The notes: generated from the sequence alone by a model not told the origin. Shown: positions 47,056-58,597, counted from the first letter of the stretch. The stretch: 64,000 bases of DNA from Acidihalobacter yilgarnensis (GCF_001753245.1 NZ_CP017415.1:1826501-1890500), one strand, 5' to 3'. Made by a program: numbers and translations.

Positions 47056-49425
47056 TCAATGCAATGATGCTTTCCATTTCCAGTTACGAATCTCCGGCAT
47101 ATCCTCGCCATGCTTGTCGATGTAATGCTTGTGTTCGATGAGCTTGTCTTTGAGCTGCTGCTTCAGGTAGATACCCTTGTCTCCGGTCTGCGGCAGGCGG
47201 TCAATGACGTCCATCACTAAATGGAAACGATCCAGGTCGTTGAGCACCGTCATGTCGAAGGGCGTGGTGATGGTGCCCTCCTCCTTGTAACCACGCACAT
47301 GGATGTTGTGGTGGTTGGTGCGTCGATAAGTCAACCGGTGGATCAGCCACGGGTAGGCGTGGTAGGCAAAAATTACGGGCTTGTCCTTGGTGAAGAGTTC
47401 GTCGAAGTCGGTGTCGCTCAAACCGTGCGGATGCTCGAGTTGCGGCTGTAACTTCATCAGATCGACGACATTGACGACGCGGATTTTCAGTTCGGGCAGA
47501 TGTTCGCGCAGGATAGAGACGGCAGCCAGCGTCTCGAGCGTTGGCACGTCCCCACAACAGGCCATGACCACGTCGGGCGCAACGGCCTGGTCGTTGCTGG
47601 CCCACTGCCAGATACCGAGACCTTCGCTGCAGTGCTTGACGGCAGCATCCATGCTTAACCACTGAGGCGCCGGGTGTTTGCCCGCGACCACGACGTTAAC
47701 GTAATGACGACTGCGCAGGCAGTGGTCCATCACCGACAGTAGGCAGTTGGCATCAGGCGGTAAGTAAACCCGAACCACCTCAGCTTTCTTGTTGACGACG
47801 TGGTCGATGAAACCGGGATCCTGATGCGTGAAGCCGTTGTGATCCTGGCGCCAGACATGTGAGGTCAGCAGGTAATTCAACGATGCAATTTTACGCCGCC
47901 ACGGCAAATGCGCGGTGACCTTGAGCCACTTGGCGTGCTGATTGAACATCGAGTCGATGATGTGGATGAACGCCTCGTAGCAGTTGAACAGCCCATGCCG
48001 ACCGGTGAGCAGGTAGCCCTCCAGCCAGCCTTCGCATTGGTGCTCGCTCAGCATCTCCATCACGCGGCCGGCGGGCGCAAGAAATTCGTCGTTCGACACG
48101 GTCGCGGCGTCCCATTGGCGCTGGGTCACCTCAAACAGCGCCTCTAAACCGTTGGAGACTGTCTCGTCGGGACCGAACACTCGAAAATTCCGCTGCTCAC
48201 GGTTTAGCTTCGCCACATCGCGCAGGAACGGCCCGAGCAGATGCGTGTCACCGACGCCAGGTGCCCCCGGCACAGGCACATCGGCCGCATAGTCGCGGAA
48301 ATCAGGCATGCGCAGATCGCGCATCAGCATGCCACCGTTGGCGTGCGGATTCGCGCCCATGCGTCGTTCGCCCCTGGGCGCGAGTTCGGCCAGTGCCGCT
48401 TTCAGGCGACCCTGTTCATCGAACAGTTCCTCTGGCCGGTAACTCCGCATCCAGTCTTCCAGCAGCTTGAGGTGTTCTGGTTTCTGGTGCGGATGGAGCG
48501 GCACCTGGTGTGCATGGAAGGTGCCTTCCACCTGCAGGCCATCGACCACCTTCGGCCCAGTCCAGCCCTTGGGTGATTTGAGGACGATCATCGGCCAGCG
48601 CGGACGCGTGGCGTCATTCTGGTTACGTGCATGGTTCTGAATGTGCTGAATCTCTTCAATGGCTTTATTCAGCGCGCCAGCCATGAGTTGATGCATCATT
48701 TCCGGCTCATCCCCTTCAACAAAATGGGGTGTCCAGCCGCAGCCGCGCAGAAATTGCTCCAGTTCCTCATGCTCGATGCGAGCCAGGACGGTGGGGTTGC
48801 TGATCTTGTAACCATTGAGGTGCAGGATCGGCAGCACCGCACCGTCGGTAATCGGATCAAGAAATTTATTGGACTGCCACGCCGTGGCCAGCGGTCCGGT
48901 TTCTGCCTCGCCATCACCGACGACGCAGGCCACGATCAGATCGGGATTGTCGAACACCGCACCGAATGAATGGCTGAGCGAATAACCCAGCTCGCCACCC
49001 TCGTGAATCGAACCCGGGCATTCCGGCGAAGCATGGCTGGGTATGCCGCCGGGGAACGAAAATTGAAGAAACAGCTTCTGTAACCCCGCCTCATCCTGGC
49101 TGATGTTCGGATAGATCTCGCTGTAAGTGCCCTCGAGATAGGTGTTGCCGACCACGGCCGGACCGCCGTGACCGGGGCCGGAAACGTAGATCATGTTGAG
49201 GTCGTATTGTTTAATAATCCGGTTCAAATGCGCGTAGATGAAGTTCTGCCCAGGCGTGGTGCCCCAGTGGCCGAGCAGCATCTTTTTCACATTCTCTATC
49301 TTAAGTGGCTGCCTGAGCAGTGGGTTGTCGTAGAGAAAAATCTGGCCAACCGACAGATAGTTCGCGGCGCGCCAGTAAGCGTCGATCTTGTGCAGCAGGT
49401 CAGGCGTGAGCGTGTTGGTCGTCAT
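47056..49425 (-). CDS. xfp: Phosphoketolase
   Basis: A 789-residue thiamine-diphosphate enzyme splitting xylulose 5-phosphate and/or fructose 6-phosphate with phosphate to acetyl phosphate and an aldose phosphate. Visible are [24 protein letters not shown], the cofactor motif [14 protein letters not shown] and [13 protein letters not shown]. Length is normal. It starts 3 bases after ackA with its AAGGAA site inside ackA, so acetyl phosphate should pass to acetate kinase. Dual (Xfp) versus Xpk specificity is undecided. Confidence 0.95.
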   Translation of the reverse strand: MTTNTLTPDLLHKIDAYWRAANYLSVGQIFLYDNPLLRQPLKIENVKKMLLGHWGTTPGQNFIYAHLNRIIKQYDLNMIYVSGPGHGGPAVVGNTYLEGTYSEIYPNISQDEAGLQKLFLQFSFPGGIPSHASPECPGSIHEGGELGYSLSHSFGAVFDNPDLIVACVVGDGEAETGPLATAWQSNKFLDPITDGAVLPILHLNGYKISNPTVLARIEHEELEQFLRGCGWTPHFVEGDEPEMMHQLMAGALNKAIEEIQHIQNHARNQNDATRPRWPMIVLKSPKGWTGPKVVDGLQVEGTFHAHQVPLHPHQKPEHLKLLEDWMRSYRPEELFDEQGRLKAALAELAPRGERRMGANPHANGGMLMRDLRMPDFRDYAADVPVPGAPGVGDTHLLGPFLRDVAKLNREQRNFRVFGPDETVSNGLEALFEVTQRQWDAATVSNDEFLAPAGRVMEMLSEHQCEGWLEGYLLTGRHGLFNCYEAFIHIIDSMFNQHAKWLKVTAHLPWRRKIASLNYLLTSHVWRQDHNGFTHQDPGFIDHVVNKKAEVVRVYLPPDANCLLSVMDHCLRSRHYVNVVVAGKHPAPQWLSMDAAVKHCSEGLGIWQWASNDQAVAPDVVMACCGDVPTLETLAAVSILREHLPELKIRVVNVVDLMKLQPQLEHPHGLSDTDFDELFTKDKPVIFAYHAYPWLIHRLTYRRTNHHNIHVRGYKEEGTITTPFDMTVLNDLDRFHLVMDVIDRLPQTGDKGIYLKQQLKDKLIEHKHYIDKHGEDMPEIRNWKWKASLH

Positions 49426-49428
49426 GGT

Positions 49429-50628
49429 CTATGTTTCCTTCGTTGATAGGACATGGACAACAGATTTGGCAATCATCAATGCCTCGTTGGTGTGGATGAC
49501 TCGCACTTCGACGAGGCCATTGTCCGCTGAAATCAGCGCTGAGCTCTCTGCGTTTCGCTCATGGTTGAGTTCGATGCCGAGAAAGCCTAATCCGTCGCAA
49601 ACCCGTTGCCGGACAAGCGACGCGTTTTCGCCAATACCACCAGCGAACACCAAGGTATCCAAACCGCCCAACACCGCTGCGTAGGCACCAATGTATTTCT
49701 TTACCTGGTAGCAAAACAGGTCAATCGCTTCCGCCGCACGTACATCCCGCCCTTCGCACGCCAACAGGTCACGCATATCAGAACTGGTCTCTGATACACC
49801 GAGCAGACCAGACTGAAAATTGACCATCTCGTTAAATTGCGTCGCACTCATATTCTCGCTGCGCGCCAGATAGCCAAACAGCCCCGGATCCAGATCGCCC
49901 GAGCGAGTGCTCATCGGTATCCCTGCAGTCGGGGTAAAAGCCATACTCGTGTCCACGCATTTTCCACCCCCTATCGCAGCCAAGCTCGCGCCATTGCCGA
50001 GGTGGGCGAGGATGACCCGCCCGTGCGCCGCTTCAGCTCCCGCCAAGCGGGCCAGCTCTTCCATCAGAAACGCATACGACAATCCATGGAACCCATAGCG
50101 CCTCACACCCTGCGCTTCGTAGCGGCGCGGGAGCGGCAACAGTTGCGCCACCCGCGGCAGGTCATGATGAAACGCTGTGTCGAAACACGCCACCTGGGGC
50201 AAATCTGGAAACCGATGATGAAACGCCTCGGTCAACATAATTTCTTCTGGCAGATGTTCGGGATCGAAAGGGCTGAGTTCTCTCAGTTCCTCAACCATTT
50301 CCGTGGTGATTCGCTGCGCCTCGCTGTATTTAGGCCCACCATGCACCACGCGATGTCCCACCGCGATCAAGGCATCACGACTGAGGCGTTGCTCGATCCA
50401 ATCCATTAACACTTCCACTGCTGCCTTGTGATCTTGAGCCATCACCGACCGCGAAAAGTTATCCGCCGGCTCCACGCCCTTCACTCGCAAAATAGCCTCG
50501 GGCAATCCGATCCGCTCAATCCCGCCCTCCAGCATAAGTTCCAGCGGATCACCCGCCTCGAACAACGCGAACTTGATACTCGACGAGCCACCGTTGATCG
50601 TCAGAATCCGTGAATTCGCAGATTTCAT
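49429..50628 (-). CDS. ackA: Acetate kinase
   Basis: A 399-residue kinase interconverting acetyl phosphate plus ADP and acetate plus ATP. Motifs: ILTINGGSSSIKF at the start, GHRVVHGGPKYSE, ILAHLGNGASLAAI, and FAGGIGENASLVR. Its ATG overlaps the sugar transporter stop as ATGA, and phosphoketolase follows. Gives substrate-level ATP from the phosphoketolase shunt. Confidence 0.96.
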   Translation of the reverse strand: MKSANSRILTINGGSSSIKFALFEAGDPLELMLEGGIERIGLPEAILRVKGVEPADNFSRSVMAQDHKAAVEVLMDWIEQRLSRDALIAVGHRVVHGGPKYSEAQRITTEMVEELRELSPFDPEHLPEEIMLTEAFHHRFPDLPQVACFDTAFHHDLPRVAQLLPLPRRYEAQGVRRYGFHGLSYAFLMEELARLAGAEAAHGRVILAHLGNGASLAAIGGGKCVDTSMAFTPTAGIPMSTRSGDLDPGLFGYLARSENMSATQFNEMVNFQSGLLGVSETSSDMRDLLACEGRDVRAAEAIDLFCYQVKKYIGAYAAVLGGLDTLVFAGGIGENASLVRQRVCDGLGFLGIELNHERNAESSALISADNGLVEVRVIHTNEALMIAKSVVHVLSTKET

Positions 50629-51994
50629 AATGTCCTCAAGTGCTTTCCTGTACGCCAGTGTTCCTCAATTTGTTCCAGGGTTTTCCCCTTGGTTTCCGGC
50701 ACCAGGAAAAACGCAAACAACCAGGCCCCGATGCTGATGGCGCCGTATAACCAAAACGTTGCGGCCTTACCTAGAACCTGCGTAAGTGTCAGGAACGATA
50801 AGGCCACCATCAGATTCGCCCCCAATTGACAATCGTGCCCACACTCATGGCCCGGCCACGGATGGCCAATGGATAGATTTCCGAGAGGATAAGCCAGAAT
50901 ATCGGGCCGAGCCCTACAGCAAACGAACCGACATACAACATCAGGCTGGTCACGGCGATCCAGCTCAGGCTGCCAGACAATTGCGGCAGCGAAAACGCCA
51001 AACCCAACACACCCAAGCTGATCGCCATGCCTGCCAGACTGATCAAAAGCAGTGGTCGACGGCCAACCCGGTCTATCAGTTGCATCGCCACCAGCGTCAG
51101 GACGACGTTGACGACGCCGACACCGACGCTGGCCAGAATCGCCGCCGATGCCGAAGACAACCCGGCGAACTTGAAAATCGTCGGGGCGTAATAGATGACC
51201 GTATTGATACCGGTGATTTGCTGTGCGATGGCCAGTCCCACGCCGACGACCATCGCCATGCGCAACAGCGGGCTGAACAATGCGGACCAGTTTCCCTTTT
51301 GCTTTTTCACGCTTTGCTGAATCTGATCCAACTCGCACTCGACTTCATCCGGGTCGCGAATCCGTTTCAGCACCGCTCGAGCCTGATCCTCGTGGCCACG
51401 AGCCGCTAGCCAGCGCGGGCTGTCGGGGATAAAAAACAGACCCATGCCAAACGCGGCGGCGGGAACCACCGCCATTGCAAACATCCAACGCCATGCCTGC
51501 GAAGCGGCGAAGGCGTAGTCCACCAAATAGGAAATGACAATGCCGCAGGTGATCGCGAGCTGATTGATCGAAACCAGTTTCCCGCGAATAGCGACTGGGG
51601 CAATCTCGGAAATGTAGAGCGGCGCAACAAATGAAGCGATGCCGATGGCGATACCGGCAATGATCCGGGCTGTAATCAACCACATCGTGCCCGGTGCCAG
51701 GGCCGCGCCGACGGCGCCCAGGCCGAAAACAATCGAAGTACCGATCAATAATCGACGGCGGCCCAAGTGGTCAGCCAAAATACCACCGGCTGCCGCGCCG
51801 GCCAGTGATCCCAGCAAGACGGAACTGACCACGATTTCTTCCATGCCCGCCGAAAGCGAAAAAGCTTTTTTGATGAACAGAATAGCCCCGGAGATGACGC
51901 CGATGTCATAACCGAACAGCATCCCACCTAACGCCGTAATTGCTGTGGCGAGATAGACAAAATATTCCCCATCCGTCCGCGCTTTATTTTCCAT
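50625..51994 (-). CDS. MFS sugar:H+ symporter, frameshifted in the 3' part
   Basis: A sugar porter of the GalP/XylE type. Twelve-helix pattern with GGMLFGYDIGVISGA, DHLGRRRLL, ARIIAGIAIGIASFVAPLYISEIAP, the QQITGINTVIYY segment and a final PETKGKTLEQIE. The frame breaks at VNWG: one extra C (plus strand) in the five-C run at 50819-50823 would continue it as ANLMVALSFL. The downstream frame ends at 50625 in an ATGA overlap with ackA, which supports one ancestral gene of about 456 residues. ATG 51994 is the likely start. As read it would lack the last two helices. Confidence 0.82.
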
Positions 51995-53048
51995 GGGTCC
52001 CATTCCTTTACGCCCGGTCCATGCCATCCCGGTGCCCCGTCGCAATACGAGCCTTTCAATCTTTACCTTACCAATGGCTGGCGCCCGGCCATTAGCGAGT
52101 GAATTTGATCTGTCCACCTGCAAGCACCGACTGGGTCGGAAGCTCGGCGAGAAAAATCCTAAACCATCATTAAGCGTCTTAAATGTCTTGACGCGTTCCC
52201 CAATCATCCACCGTCCAATAAATAATGGCTAAAGTTAGCGTTTCGCCGCGCAGAATATTTCAGAGTGGCAGCAACGCAGCTTATGCTTGAATCTCGAGAT
52301 CAGGTGCAAGGAAAGCATTTTCTCCTTCAGATAGCATTGCATGAGATATCTGTAATTACATTGTCGATGACCGCGATCATGGCGCCCCCCCGGCCCTTTG
52401 ACGATTTTCAGTTTGCCCAGCTTCCGGATGACAAACTTCTGCCAAGCATTGCCCCTTTTCAGCGACAGTGTGATGACGATGGCGGTAACGACGTACACCA
52501 GTGCCAGATAGTAAAGATTCATCCAGTTGCCGATGGCCTAGCCCGAGAGGCCGAAAGCTGAAACCATAAAATCCGGTGATCGGATTCATGGCAAAACCCT
52601 GCTAAAGAGGGTTGCAACCGTTAGAAGGTATCGATCGCGGCGAGTCATTACTGTGCGGCAGCGAACATACGAGGGATTACCAATCAGTCAGAGTTCGACA
52701 CTCACATCAAACTGGACTCCTTGCTTAAACATGGGCATACGCCAAACGCGTAGTAAGGCAAAAAGTCTTCTCAAGACCTAAAGGCGTGATGAAAGCACCC
52801 GGTACGGATCAAATCAAACGTTGATGGAGGCCGAATTTGGATGCTGTCAAGATGACCCCTGATGAGCACGATGATTCCGCTGCATTTTCGGTCAGAGGAG
52901 GTGTTTAGATTTAATCGATTGATTTTTATAGCGCAAACGATGTCATCCATGATGATGAATCGTGTGCGGTTTCAGCCTGCATCGATACTCTGATGGGCTT
53001 GGGATCGACTGACTCACCCGAGCCTAAATGCTGGTCATCTTGAAGCCA
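51995..53048 (+). other. Long intergenic stretch, no supported gene
   Basis: About one kilobase. A leftward segment near 52420-52540 encodes a hydrophobic helix followed by WQKFVIRKLGKLKIVKG and may be a gene fragment, but neighbouring frames are broken and I cannot name it. The part next to 51994 should contain the promoter of the transporter operon. Confidence 0.45.
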
Positions 53049-53815
53049 TTAGTGATTCTTGAGAATCGCGTGATCACCACTGTGTTCCAATTTCTCATTG
53101 AGAAGGCCGATTACCTCGGTAGCAACACCGACGATTTGGCTCGTTCCGAAACCACTTTCAGTCATCTCGCGGTAGATCGTCTTGGCGAGGATTTTGGCCA
53201 GATGCACGGGGTCCGGACTTAAAGGCGATACCGCCCTTCCCCCTTCTCTTCCAACGCCAGAGCCACCTGCATAAGGCGGGAACGCAGGACGTTCTGCAGT
53301 TGCGCGACATGAATGGATTTGCCTACAAATAAGGCAAAAATACTGAGCAAATCCAGATCGCGCCGAATGAAGACACGCTCGTCTAGCGGACTGGACACGT
53401 TAAATACACCGATCACCTTGTCGTTCAAAAAGATTGGGGTGGAGACAAGGCTACCTGGGCGATCATGGGCATGACGCGCCACGCTCATGAACGGGGAACG
53501 AGCGATATTTTCGATCAGCAACGGCTCGGCAGTCGCGGCAACATGACCAGAAATGCCTTCGTTGAGGCGGGTGAACTGTGCGTACGCCTCTTGCGGTAGC
53601 GCACCGTAGTGCGCGTATACACGTAAGCCTGGCTCGTACGGCATCCCATCTGCCACTTCCTCATCGCCAAGTAACATGATGGAGCACATACTCGCGCTCA
53701 ACAGCTTGGCAGCCATCTCGGCTAACCCACCGAGGGCATCTTCAAGATTTCCGCGTCGCTCAATCAGCTCGGAAGCACCAATCAGACGGACGATAAAATC
53801 AGTGTCGTAAGCCAT
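53049..53815 (-). CDS. GAF-domain protein, probably frameshifted before its C-terminal helical part
   Basis: As read the protein ends at 53219 after a GAF domain (LLSASMCSIMLLGDEE, YAQFTRLNEGISGHVAATAEPLL, STPIFLNDKVIGVFNVSSP). One extra base in the nearby G/C runs (plus-strand 53234-53243) would continue it for 53 residues including DPVHLAKILAKTIYREM and GFGTSQIVGVATEVIGLLNE, to a TAA at 53049. The extension reads as a real helical domain. ATG 53815 has AGGTG upstream. Likely a cytoplasmic ligand or redox sensor; no output domain is seen. Confidence 0.7.
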
Positions 53816-54219
53816 GTTGGACACCTGAGTACAATCGACGAGTTTCACCGAGCAGGTGACGTGCCGTCAGTAACAAAAACCTCTCGTTCATCATAGGCCA
53901 GTGACTACTGGCATGTTGAATGTTTTGATACCCACGTACTGGTTTCACGAAACCACGGCCAAGCAGAGCCCTCGGCGAGGATCATGGGATAGTGCCTCCT
54001 GGTCACTGCGCGATCGATATTTGCCCATTGGGAACCACAACTCAGACAGGTAGTGCCTTGGGTCTGCCCCGAGCACCTCGTCGTGGCTTGAACAGCGCAC
54101 GCCGAAGCTAAATGACCCTGTTGCGGCGCACTAACGCTATAAATCACTGACCTGGGATAGCAGCTCGGAGATGGCGGATAACAGTCACTTCAACTTAGCC
54201 GATTTTTCCCCGAGCATAC
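53816..54219 (+). other. Intergenic stretch, no supported gene
   Basis: A leftward 80-codon frame (53905-54147) includes CLSCGSQW but has no convincing ribosome binding site or family. Nothing else seen. Confidence 0.4.
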
Positions 54220-55224
54220 TCAGCCTTTTCGCAACAGCAGGATCAGCCCGATCAATAGCGCCAACAATGTCACCCACAGCGTGATGGCAATGCGCGTGGC
54301 TTTCACTGCCCGATCTGCCTCCCACCAGGTGGCCGGTCGAATGCCCTGCACTAGAAACGTCGTCACACCGGCAAGGTTCACGCAAACCAGGTTCAGCAGG
54401 AACAGCGACAACGCACCCATAGCCAACGCCGGATGCCCGCTGCCCAGCAGCAGCCCGAACGCCACCAGAGGCGGTAACAACGCCACCGCCACCATCACGC
54501 CGATCAACGTCGCAGACACACCCGTCGTGAATGCCAACGCCCCCGCCACACCCGACGCCAAGGCCACCACGATGTTGCCCAACCTTACCCCACCACGCGA
54601 CGCAAGTTGTGGCGATGTCGGGTCCACATGCAGCAGCATGCCGATGATCACCGCCAAGACGATGGCCGTCGCAATTCCGGCCAGAGCTGTCAGGAGCGCG
54701 TGCCGAAGCAATGTCAGGTCGCCCAACGTCGTACTGAGTGCCAACGCCATATTCGGCCCGAGCAGGGGCGCAATCACCATCGCTCCGATGATGATTGCCA
54801 CGCTGTTGTAATACAGACCGATGGCGGCCACGACGGTGGACAACGCCGCCATGGCAAGATAGACCCTCGAAAGCTGCGCGGCATCCTTGATGTCTTCGTA
54901 CAATTCCTCCCGGCCAATCCGCCCCGGTGTTTTTTCCTCTGATGTCGGTTGCCCAGGCTGGGCCACCGACTCCGGCTCCGCTCGCGGTAAAGTCGCCTCG
55001 ACAGGCAGAATCACCACCCGGTTACCCGCCTCACCGGTGTACCGTTTCCCCAATAGATCCAGCACAGCTTCGTTCTGTTCCGCATCCAACAAAATCCGCA
55101 CCAATACTTCCCCGCCCGACAATCGAAGCTGACGATGTTCCAGCACAGATTGCTCTTTAAGAAGCTCGCGGACTTCTTCGCCGTCCTTCTCCTGCAACAC
55201 CATCTCAATTAGCCGCAGCGCCAT
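54220..55224 (-). CDS. DUF389 (TIGR00341-type) membrane protein
   Basis: A 334-residue protein. An N-terminal soluble ferredoxin-like domain (residues 1-80) is followed by six or so helices with YYNSVAIIIGAMVIAPLLGP and FTTGVSATLIGVMVAVALLPP, the conserved core of DUF389. Function unknown, proposed transport. Confidence 0.88.
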   Translation of the reverse strand: MALRLIEMVLQEKDGEEVRELLKEQSVLEHRQLRLSGGEVLVRILLDAEQNEAVLDLLGKRYTGEAGNRVVILPVEATLPRAEPESVAQPGQPTSEEKTPGRIGREELYEDIKDAAQLSRVYLAMAALSTVVAAIGLYYNSVAIIIGAMVIAPLLGPNMALALSTTLGDLTLLRHALLTALAGIATAIVLAVIIGMLLHVDPTSPQLASRGGVRLGNIVVALASGVAGALAFTTGVSATLIGVMVAVALLPPLVAFGLLLGSGHPALAMGALSLFLLNLVCVNLAGVTTFLVQGIRPATWWEADRAVKATRIAITLWVTLLALLIGLILLLRKG

Positions 55225-55347
55225 CGTGGTGTCACCCTTTTTATTTTCAATTACGGATTTCAGTCATGTCCTGACCGAGCTTGTCGGGCGTTACCCCGTT
55301 AACGCGAACACTACCTAGATGGCCGATCATGGCCAAAAAGGACTGTC

Positions 55348-55506
55348 ATGTCCAAGCGAATAAAGTTCAGCAAAGCGTTAAAACGTGAGGTGGGCACGTT
55401 GGGTATCGTCCACCAAAGTGGCGAGACTGAAAACCACGGATGGGTGCTTTGGCTCGAAATTCAGCAAACCGCATTGAAGCAATTAGACGAACTCCGCACC
55501 CGATAA
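55348..55506 (+). CDS. Short hypothetical protein
   Basis: A 52-residue frame: starts MSKRIKFSKALKREVG, then a Trp-containing helix (GWVLWLEIQQTALKQLDEL). A good AAGGA site six bases before the ATG supports translation. Family not recognised. It is convergent with the flavoprotein gene that ends at 55657. Confidence 0.5.
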   Translation: MSKRIKFSKALKREVGTLGIVHQSGETENHGWVLWLEIQQTALKQLDELRTR

Positions 55507-55656
55507 GGGTTGCAGGATTCATTCCCGTGTGAGCGGGTCCAGGTGCCGTATCTCGGCCTGGCCCGGGTCAGCGCTTTGCGGTTACGCGAGTGTTCAACTT
55601 CGTCGACTTCACCATGCTTGTGTATTCGTTGATAGGGGTGAGAATCGTTGCACCCG

Positions 55657-57192
55657 TCATCGGTTCGCCCACGCGCGTAGCAGCCGGGCACCAAAACGTG
55701 GGGGCCGCGTGCGCAGATAGGCTTCTCCTGCCATCTTGATCGCCTCGCCTTGCGTAGGATGCGCATGAACCACCGTGGCCAGTGTGCCCAAACCGATTCC
55801 GGCCACCATCGCCAGTGAAATGCCGTTGATCATTTCGCCAGCATGCCGGGCGACGATCGTGGCTCCAAGAATGGTATCTGTCCCTTCCCGGACGTGAATT
55901 TTCACAAATCCATTTTCTTCGCCATCGGTGATGGCGCGGTCGTTATCATGCATCGGGACCGTGAAGGTTTTCACTGGAATATTGCGTTCGCGCGCCTGTC
56001 GCACCGACATGCCAACGTGGGCGATTTCCGGGTCGGTGTAGGTGCACCATGGAATAGTCAAGCCACTCATGCGCTTGCGCCCAAAGAACAAGGCGTTTTG
56101 AACTGCGAGGCATGCCGATGCCTCGGCCATATTGCTGTATTTGTGTTCCAGGCAAACATCCCCAGCGGCGTAAATACGTGAATTGCTGGTGCGCAGAAAA
56201 TCATCGACATGGACCCCTGTTTCCGGGTTGTAAACCACGCAGGCGGCTTCCAGCCTGAGTGCCCGCACTGCCGGCATGTGACCGATTCCAGTCAAAATTT
56301 CGTCGACATCGACGATGGTGACTTGACCGTCATTGACCAGTTCGACGCGTTTGCAGCCTCGTTCCATGCGGGCGCTGACGGCATCGCTATTCAGGTGGAT
56401 CTCAACGCCATCACGTGCCAGCGCGTCAGACATCATCTGCGCCGCATCACGCTCTTCCTTCGGCAAAAACAAGGGGGCATTGTGGGCAATGATGGTTCTC
56501 ACACCCAAGCGACTGAATGCCTGCGCCAATTCGCAGCCCAGCGGGCCGCCACCGATGACCAGTAGGCTGCGCGGCGTCGCCGTCAGGTTGAAGACCGATT
56601 CGTTGGTCAGGTAACCCACCTCAGTCAGACCCGGGATTTCGGGCACGATGGACCTCGATCCCGTAGCGATCAGCGCCTTCTTGAAGCGCAAACGCACGCC
56701 GTCGACTTCGATCGCATCAGCGCCGACAAAGTGTGCGGTGCCGAAATACAGATCAATGCCTTCAGCGCTCAGCCTGGTGGCTGAGTCCTCGCGGCTGATG
56801 CGGGCACGGATGCGTCGCAACCGCTCCATGGCCATCTGAAAATCAACCTCGACTGTCCGCGGCGGGACAGCGCCATAGTTTGGGGCGTCGCGCATGTCGG
56901 CATACAAACTCGCGGTTTGAATCATCGCCTTTGAAGGCACGCAACCGTAACTCAGCGAGCCGCCACCCAACCGGTGGCGTTCGATCAACGCCACTTTCAC
57001 GCCAAGCGCTGCTGCGGTGCGTGCGGCGGCCATGCCACCCGGCCCGGCGCCGATGATGAGCAGGTGATAAACGCTGGGCGGCGTCGGGTTGACCCAGTCG
57101 GCTGGGCTGGTGTTAGCCAGAAGCGCTTGCTCGTGAGGATCTGCGTCCAGGTCTGTGCCCGCGCTCGTGAGGGGCGACGAGGTCATTTGCAT
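55657..57192 (-). CDS. Lipoamide-dehydrogenase/mercuric-reductase-like flavoprotein lacking one redox Cys
   Basis: A 511-residue class I pyridine nucleotide-disulfide oxidoreductase. FAD motif IIGAGPGGMAAARTAA, NAD motif VIGGGPLGCELAQAF, the IYAAGDVC segment and the C-terminal AHPTQGEA with the family His-Glu pair are present. The active-site disulfide should read C-x4-C; here GGGSLSYGCVPSK has Ser in place of the first Cys. Start at 57192 (or 57186) is chosen because the longer frame overlaps the glycoamylase gene. Last gene of the sugar operon; without the disulfide it may act as a quinone reductase or transhydrogenase. Confidence 0.8.
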   Translation of the reverse strand: MQMTSSPLTSAGTDLDADPHEQALLANTSPADWVNPTPPSVYHLLIIGAGPGGMAAARTAAALGVKVALIERHRLGGGSLSYGCVPSKAMIQTASLYADMRDAPNYGAVPPRTVEVDFQMAMERLRRIRARISREDSATRLSAEGIDLYFGTAHFVGADAIEVDGVRLRFKKALIATGSRSIVPEIPGLTEVGYLTNESVFNLTATPRSLLVIGGGPLGCELAQAFSRLGVRTIIAHNAPLFLPKEERDAAQMMSDALARDGVEIHLNSDAVSARMERGCKRVELVNDGQVTIVDVDEILTGIGHMPAVRALRLEAACVVYNPETGVHVDDFLRTSNSRIYAAGDVCLEHKYSNMAEASACLAVQNALFFGRKRMSGLTIPWCTYTDPEIAHVGMSVRQARERNIPVKTFTVPMHDNDRAITDGEENGFVKIHVREGTDTILGATIVARHAGEMINGISLAMVAGIGLGTLATVVHAHPTQGEAIKMAGEAYLRTRPPRFGARLLRAWANR

Positions 57193-57211
57193 GGCTGCAT
57201 CGGCGTGGCGA

Positions 57212-58597
57212 TCACAGCCACCCGCCCTTGAATCCGGCACGCCGTAAGCCGGTCTGGAGGATTTTGGACTGTCGGCCCAATTGCCATAAAAGACCGCTAC
57301 GGTAGTTTTCAATCATCAACACGGTCATCCCCTGGTCCAGCCCAAACTCGCCTTCGGAGATCCAGCAGGCATCACCTGCGGCGTTAAAACTCGCGTTGAT
57401 ACCGCTGGCATGCAAAGCCACGCCCTCATGAGGGGTGTCTACGTGATAGAGATTGCGCATGGCGGGCAGCACAATTTCAGGTGCAAAAGCCAGCGATGCC
57501 ATAATCGATGTACCCGCGATGGTGCCATCGTCAGGTCCGTACGGAACACCCCGCGCGGCATAGCCGAAAAACCGTTGCTGCTGTCCCCTGATGAGCCGCG
57601 GTTCTGCGCTCGGTCCTTCGCCCGCAGAAAGGCCCCAGCAGTCGTCTGCATAGCCCATGAAGGTGTGCGGATTGCGAATGGCGTATTCGCGCTGCACATA
57701 GGTGGCACGGCGGCTGTTCTCGAAATAGTCGGATCGCTTCTCGCGCATGAAGCGGTCGCGGATGCCGCGAAAGTCGATCCACACATGGGAGAACTGATGA
57801 ATGAACAGTGGCCCCGCATAGAGAAAATCGTAGCCGTAGAGGTTCTCCCATTGATAGGTCACCGTCCACGCCTCAAAGCTTGCCGCTGTGAACGGATGCG
57901 TTGGCGAACCCAGGCCCAAGACATACAGTAGGATGGCTTCGCTATAGCCCTCCCAACCATAGTGCAAGAAGCCGCATTCAGGCTTCCAGCCTTGGGCGAC
58001 GGTTTCGCCCTGGTATTGTGCCCAGCGCCAATCCACTCTGAGGTACAAACGCTCGGCCAGTTCGCGCAGTTCCAACTCGGCGGGGGTGCTGGCATCAAAG
58101 TAAGTGGCGGCGGTGAGCATTCCGGCGATCAACAAGGCGGTGTCAATTAGCGACAGTTCGGACTGCCAGACACGGACGCCGGTTTCCATGTCGAGAAAAT
58201 GAAAGTAAAAGCCTTGATAGCCGGTGGCTTCAGGACTTCCCGACTGGTCGCTATGCCAGAAGAATCGCATACTGCTCAGGCAAGCTTGCACGGCAACGTC
58301 GCGTTCGATCCAGCCATGCTCGACAGCGACCGGATAAGACGAAAGCGCAAAGCCAACCACAGCAATGCTGGCGGGCGAACCCTGCCGCGTGGTGTCGGCG
58401 ACCAAACCGTTTCGTGGGTTGCTTGCCTTTGGGAAATAGTTGAAGGCGACCTGTTGCAGGCTATCGAGCATGGCCGCATCGGCGTGTTTCATGGCCTCCG
58501 CCGCGATCGTCGAGTCAAGCTGGATTGACGTTTGCTTCATCCCCTTGCCAGCAGATTTGTTGGGGTCGACATCGGACCGGATCTTGGCGTGAATCAT
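57212..58597 (-). CDS. Glycoamylase-domain (PF10091-like) protein
   Basis: A 461-residue alpha/alpha-barrel protein with LLDSLQQVAFNYFPKASNP, GFALSSYPVAVEHGWI, ENLYGYDFLYAGPLFIHQFSH and DDGTIAGTSIMASLAFAP, matching bacterial glycoamylase-like and GH144-type proteins. No signal peptide, so a cytoplasmic glucan is implied. Its ATG overlaps the pgm stop. It would release glucose units from storage glucan for the downstream enzymes; activity is inferred. Confidence 0.82.
   Translation of the reverse strand: MIHAKIRSDVDPNKSAGKGMKQTSIQLDSTIAAEAMKHADAAMLDSLQQVAFNYFPKASNPRNGLVADTTRQGSPASIAVVGFALSSYPVAVEHGWIERDVAVQACLSSMRFFWHSDQSGSPEATGYQGFYFHFLDMETGVRVWQSELSLIDTALLIAGMLTAATYFDASTPAELELRELAERLYLRVDWRWAQYQGETVAQGWKPECGFLHYGWEGYSEAILLYVLGLGSPTHPFTAASFEAWTVTYQWENLYGYDFLYAGPLFIHQFSHVWIDFRGIRDRFMREKRSDYFENSRRATYVQREYAIRNPHTFMGYADDCWGLSAGEGPSAEPRLIRGQQQRFFGYAARGVPYGPDDGTIAGTSIMASLAFAPEIVLPAMRNLYHVDTPHEGVALHASGINASFNAAGDACWISEGEFGLDQGMTVLMIENYRSGLLWQLGRQSKILQTGLRRAGFKGGWL

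Noticed and set aside
53905-54147. Leftward 80-codon frame with a CxxC
   Set aside because: No family, no clear ribosome binding site and atypical composition; kept only as a note on the intergenic region.
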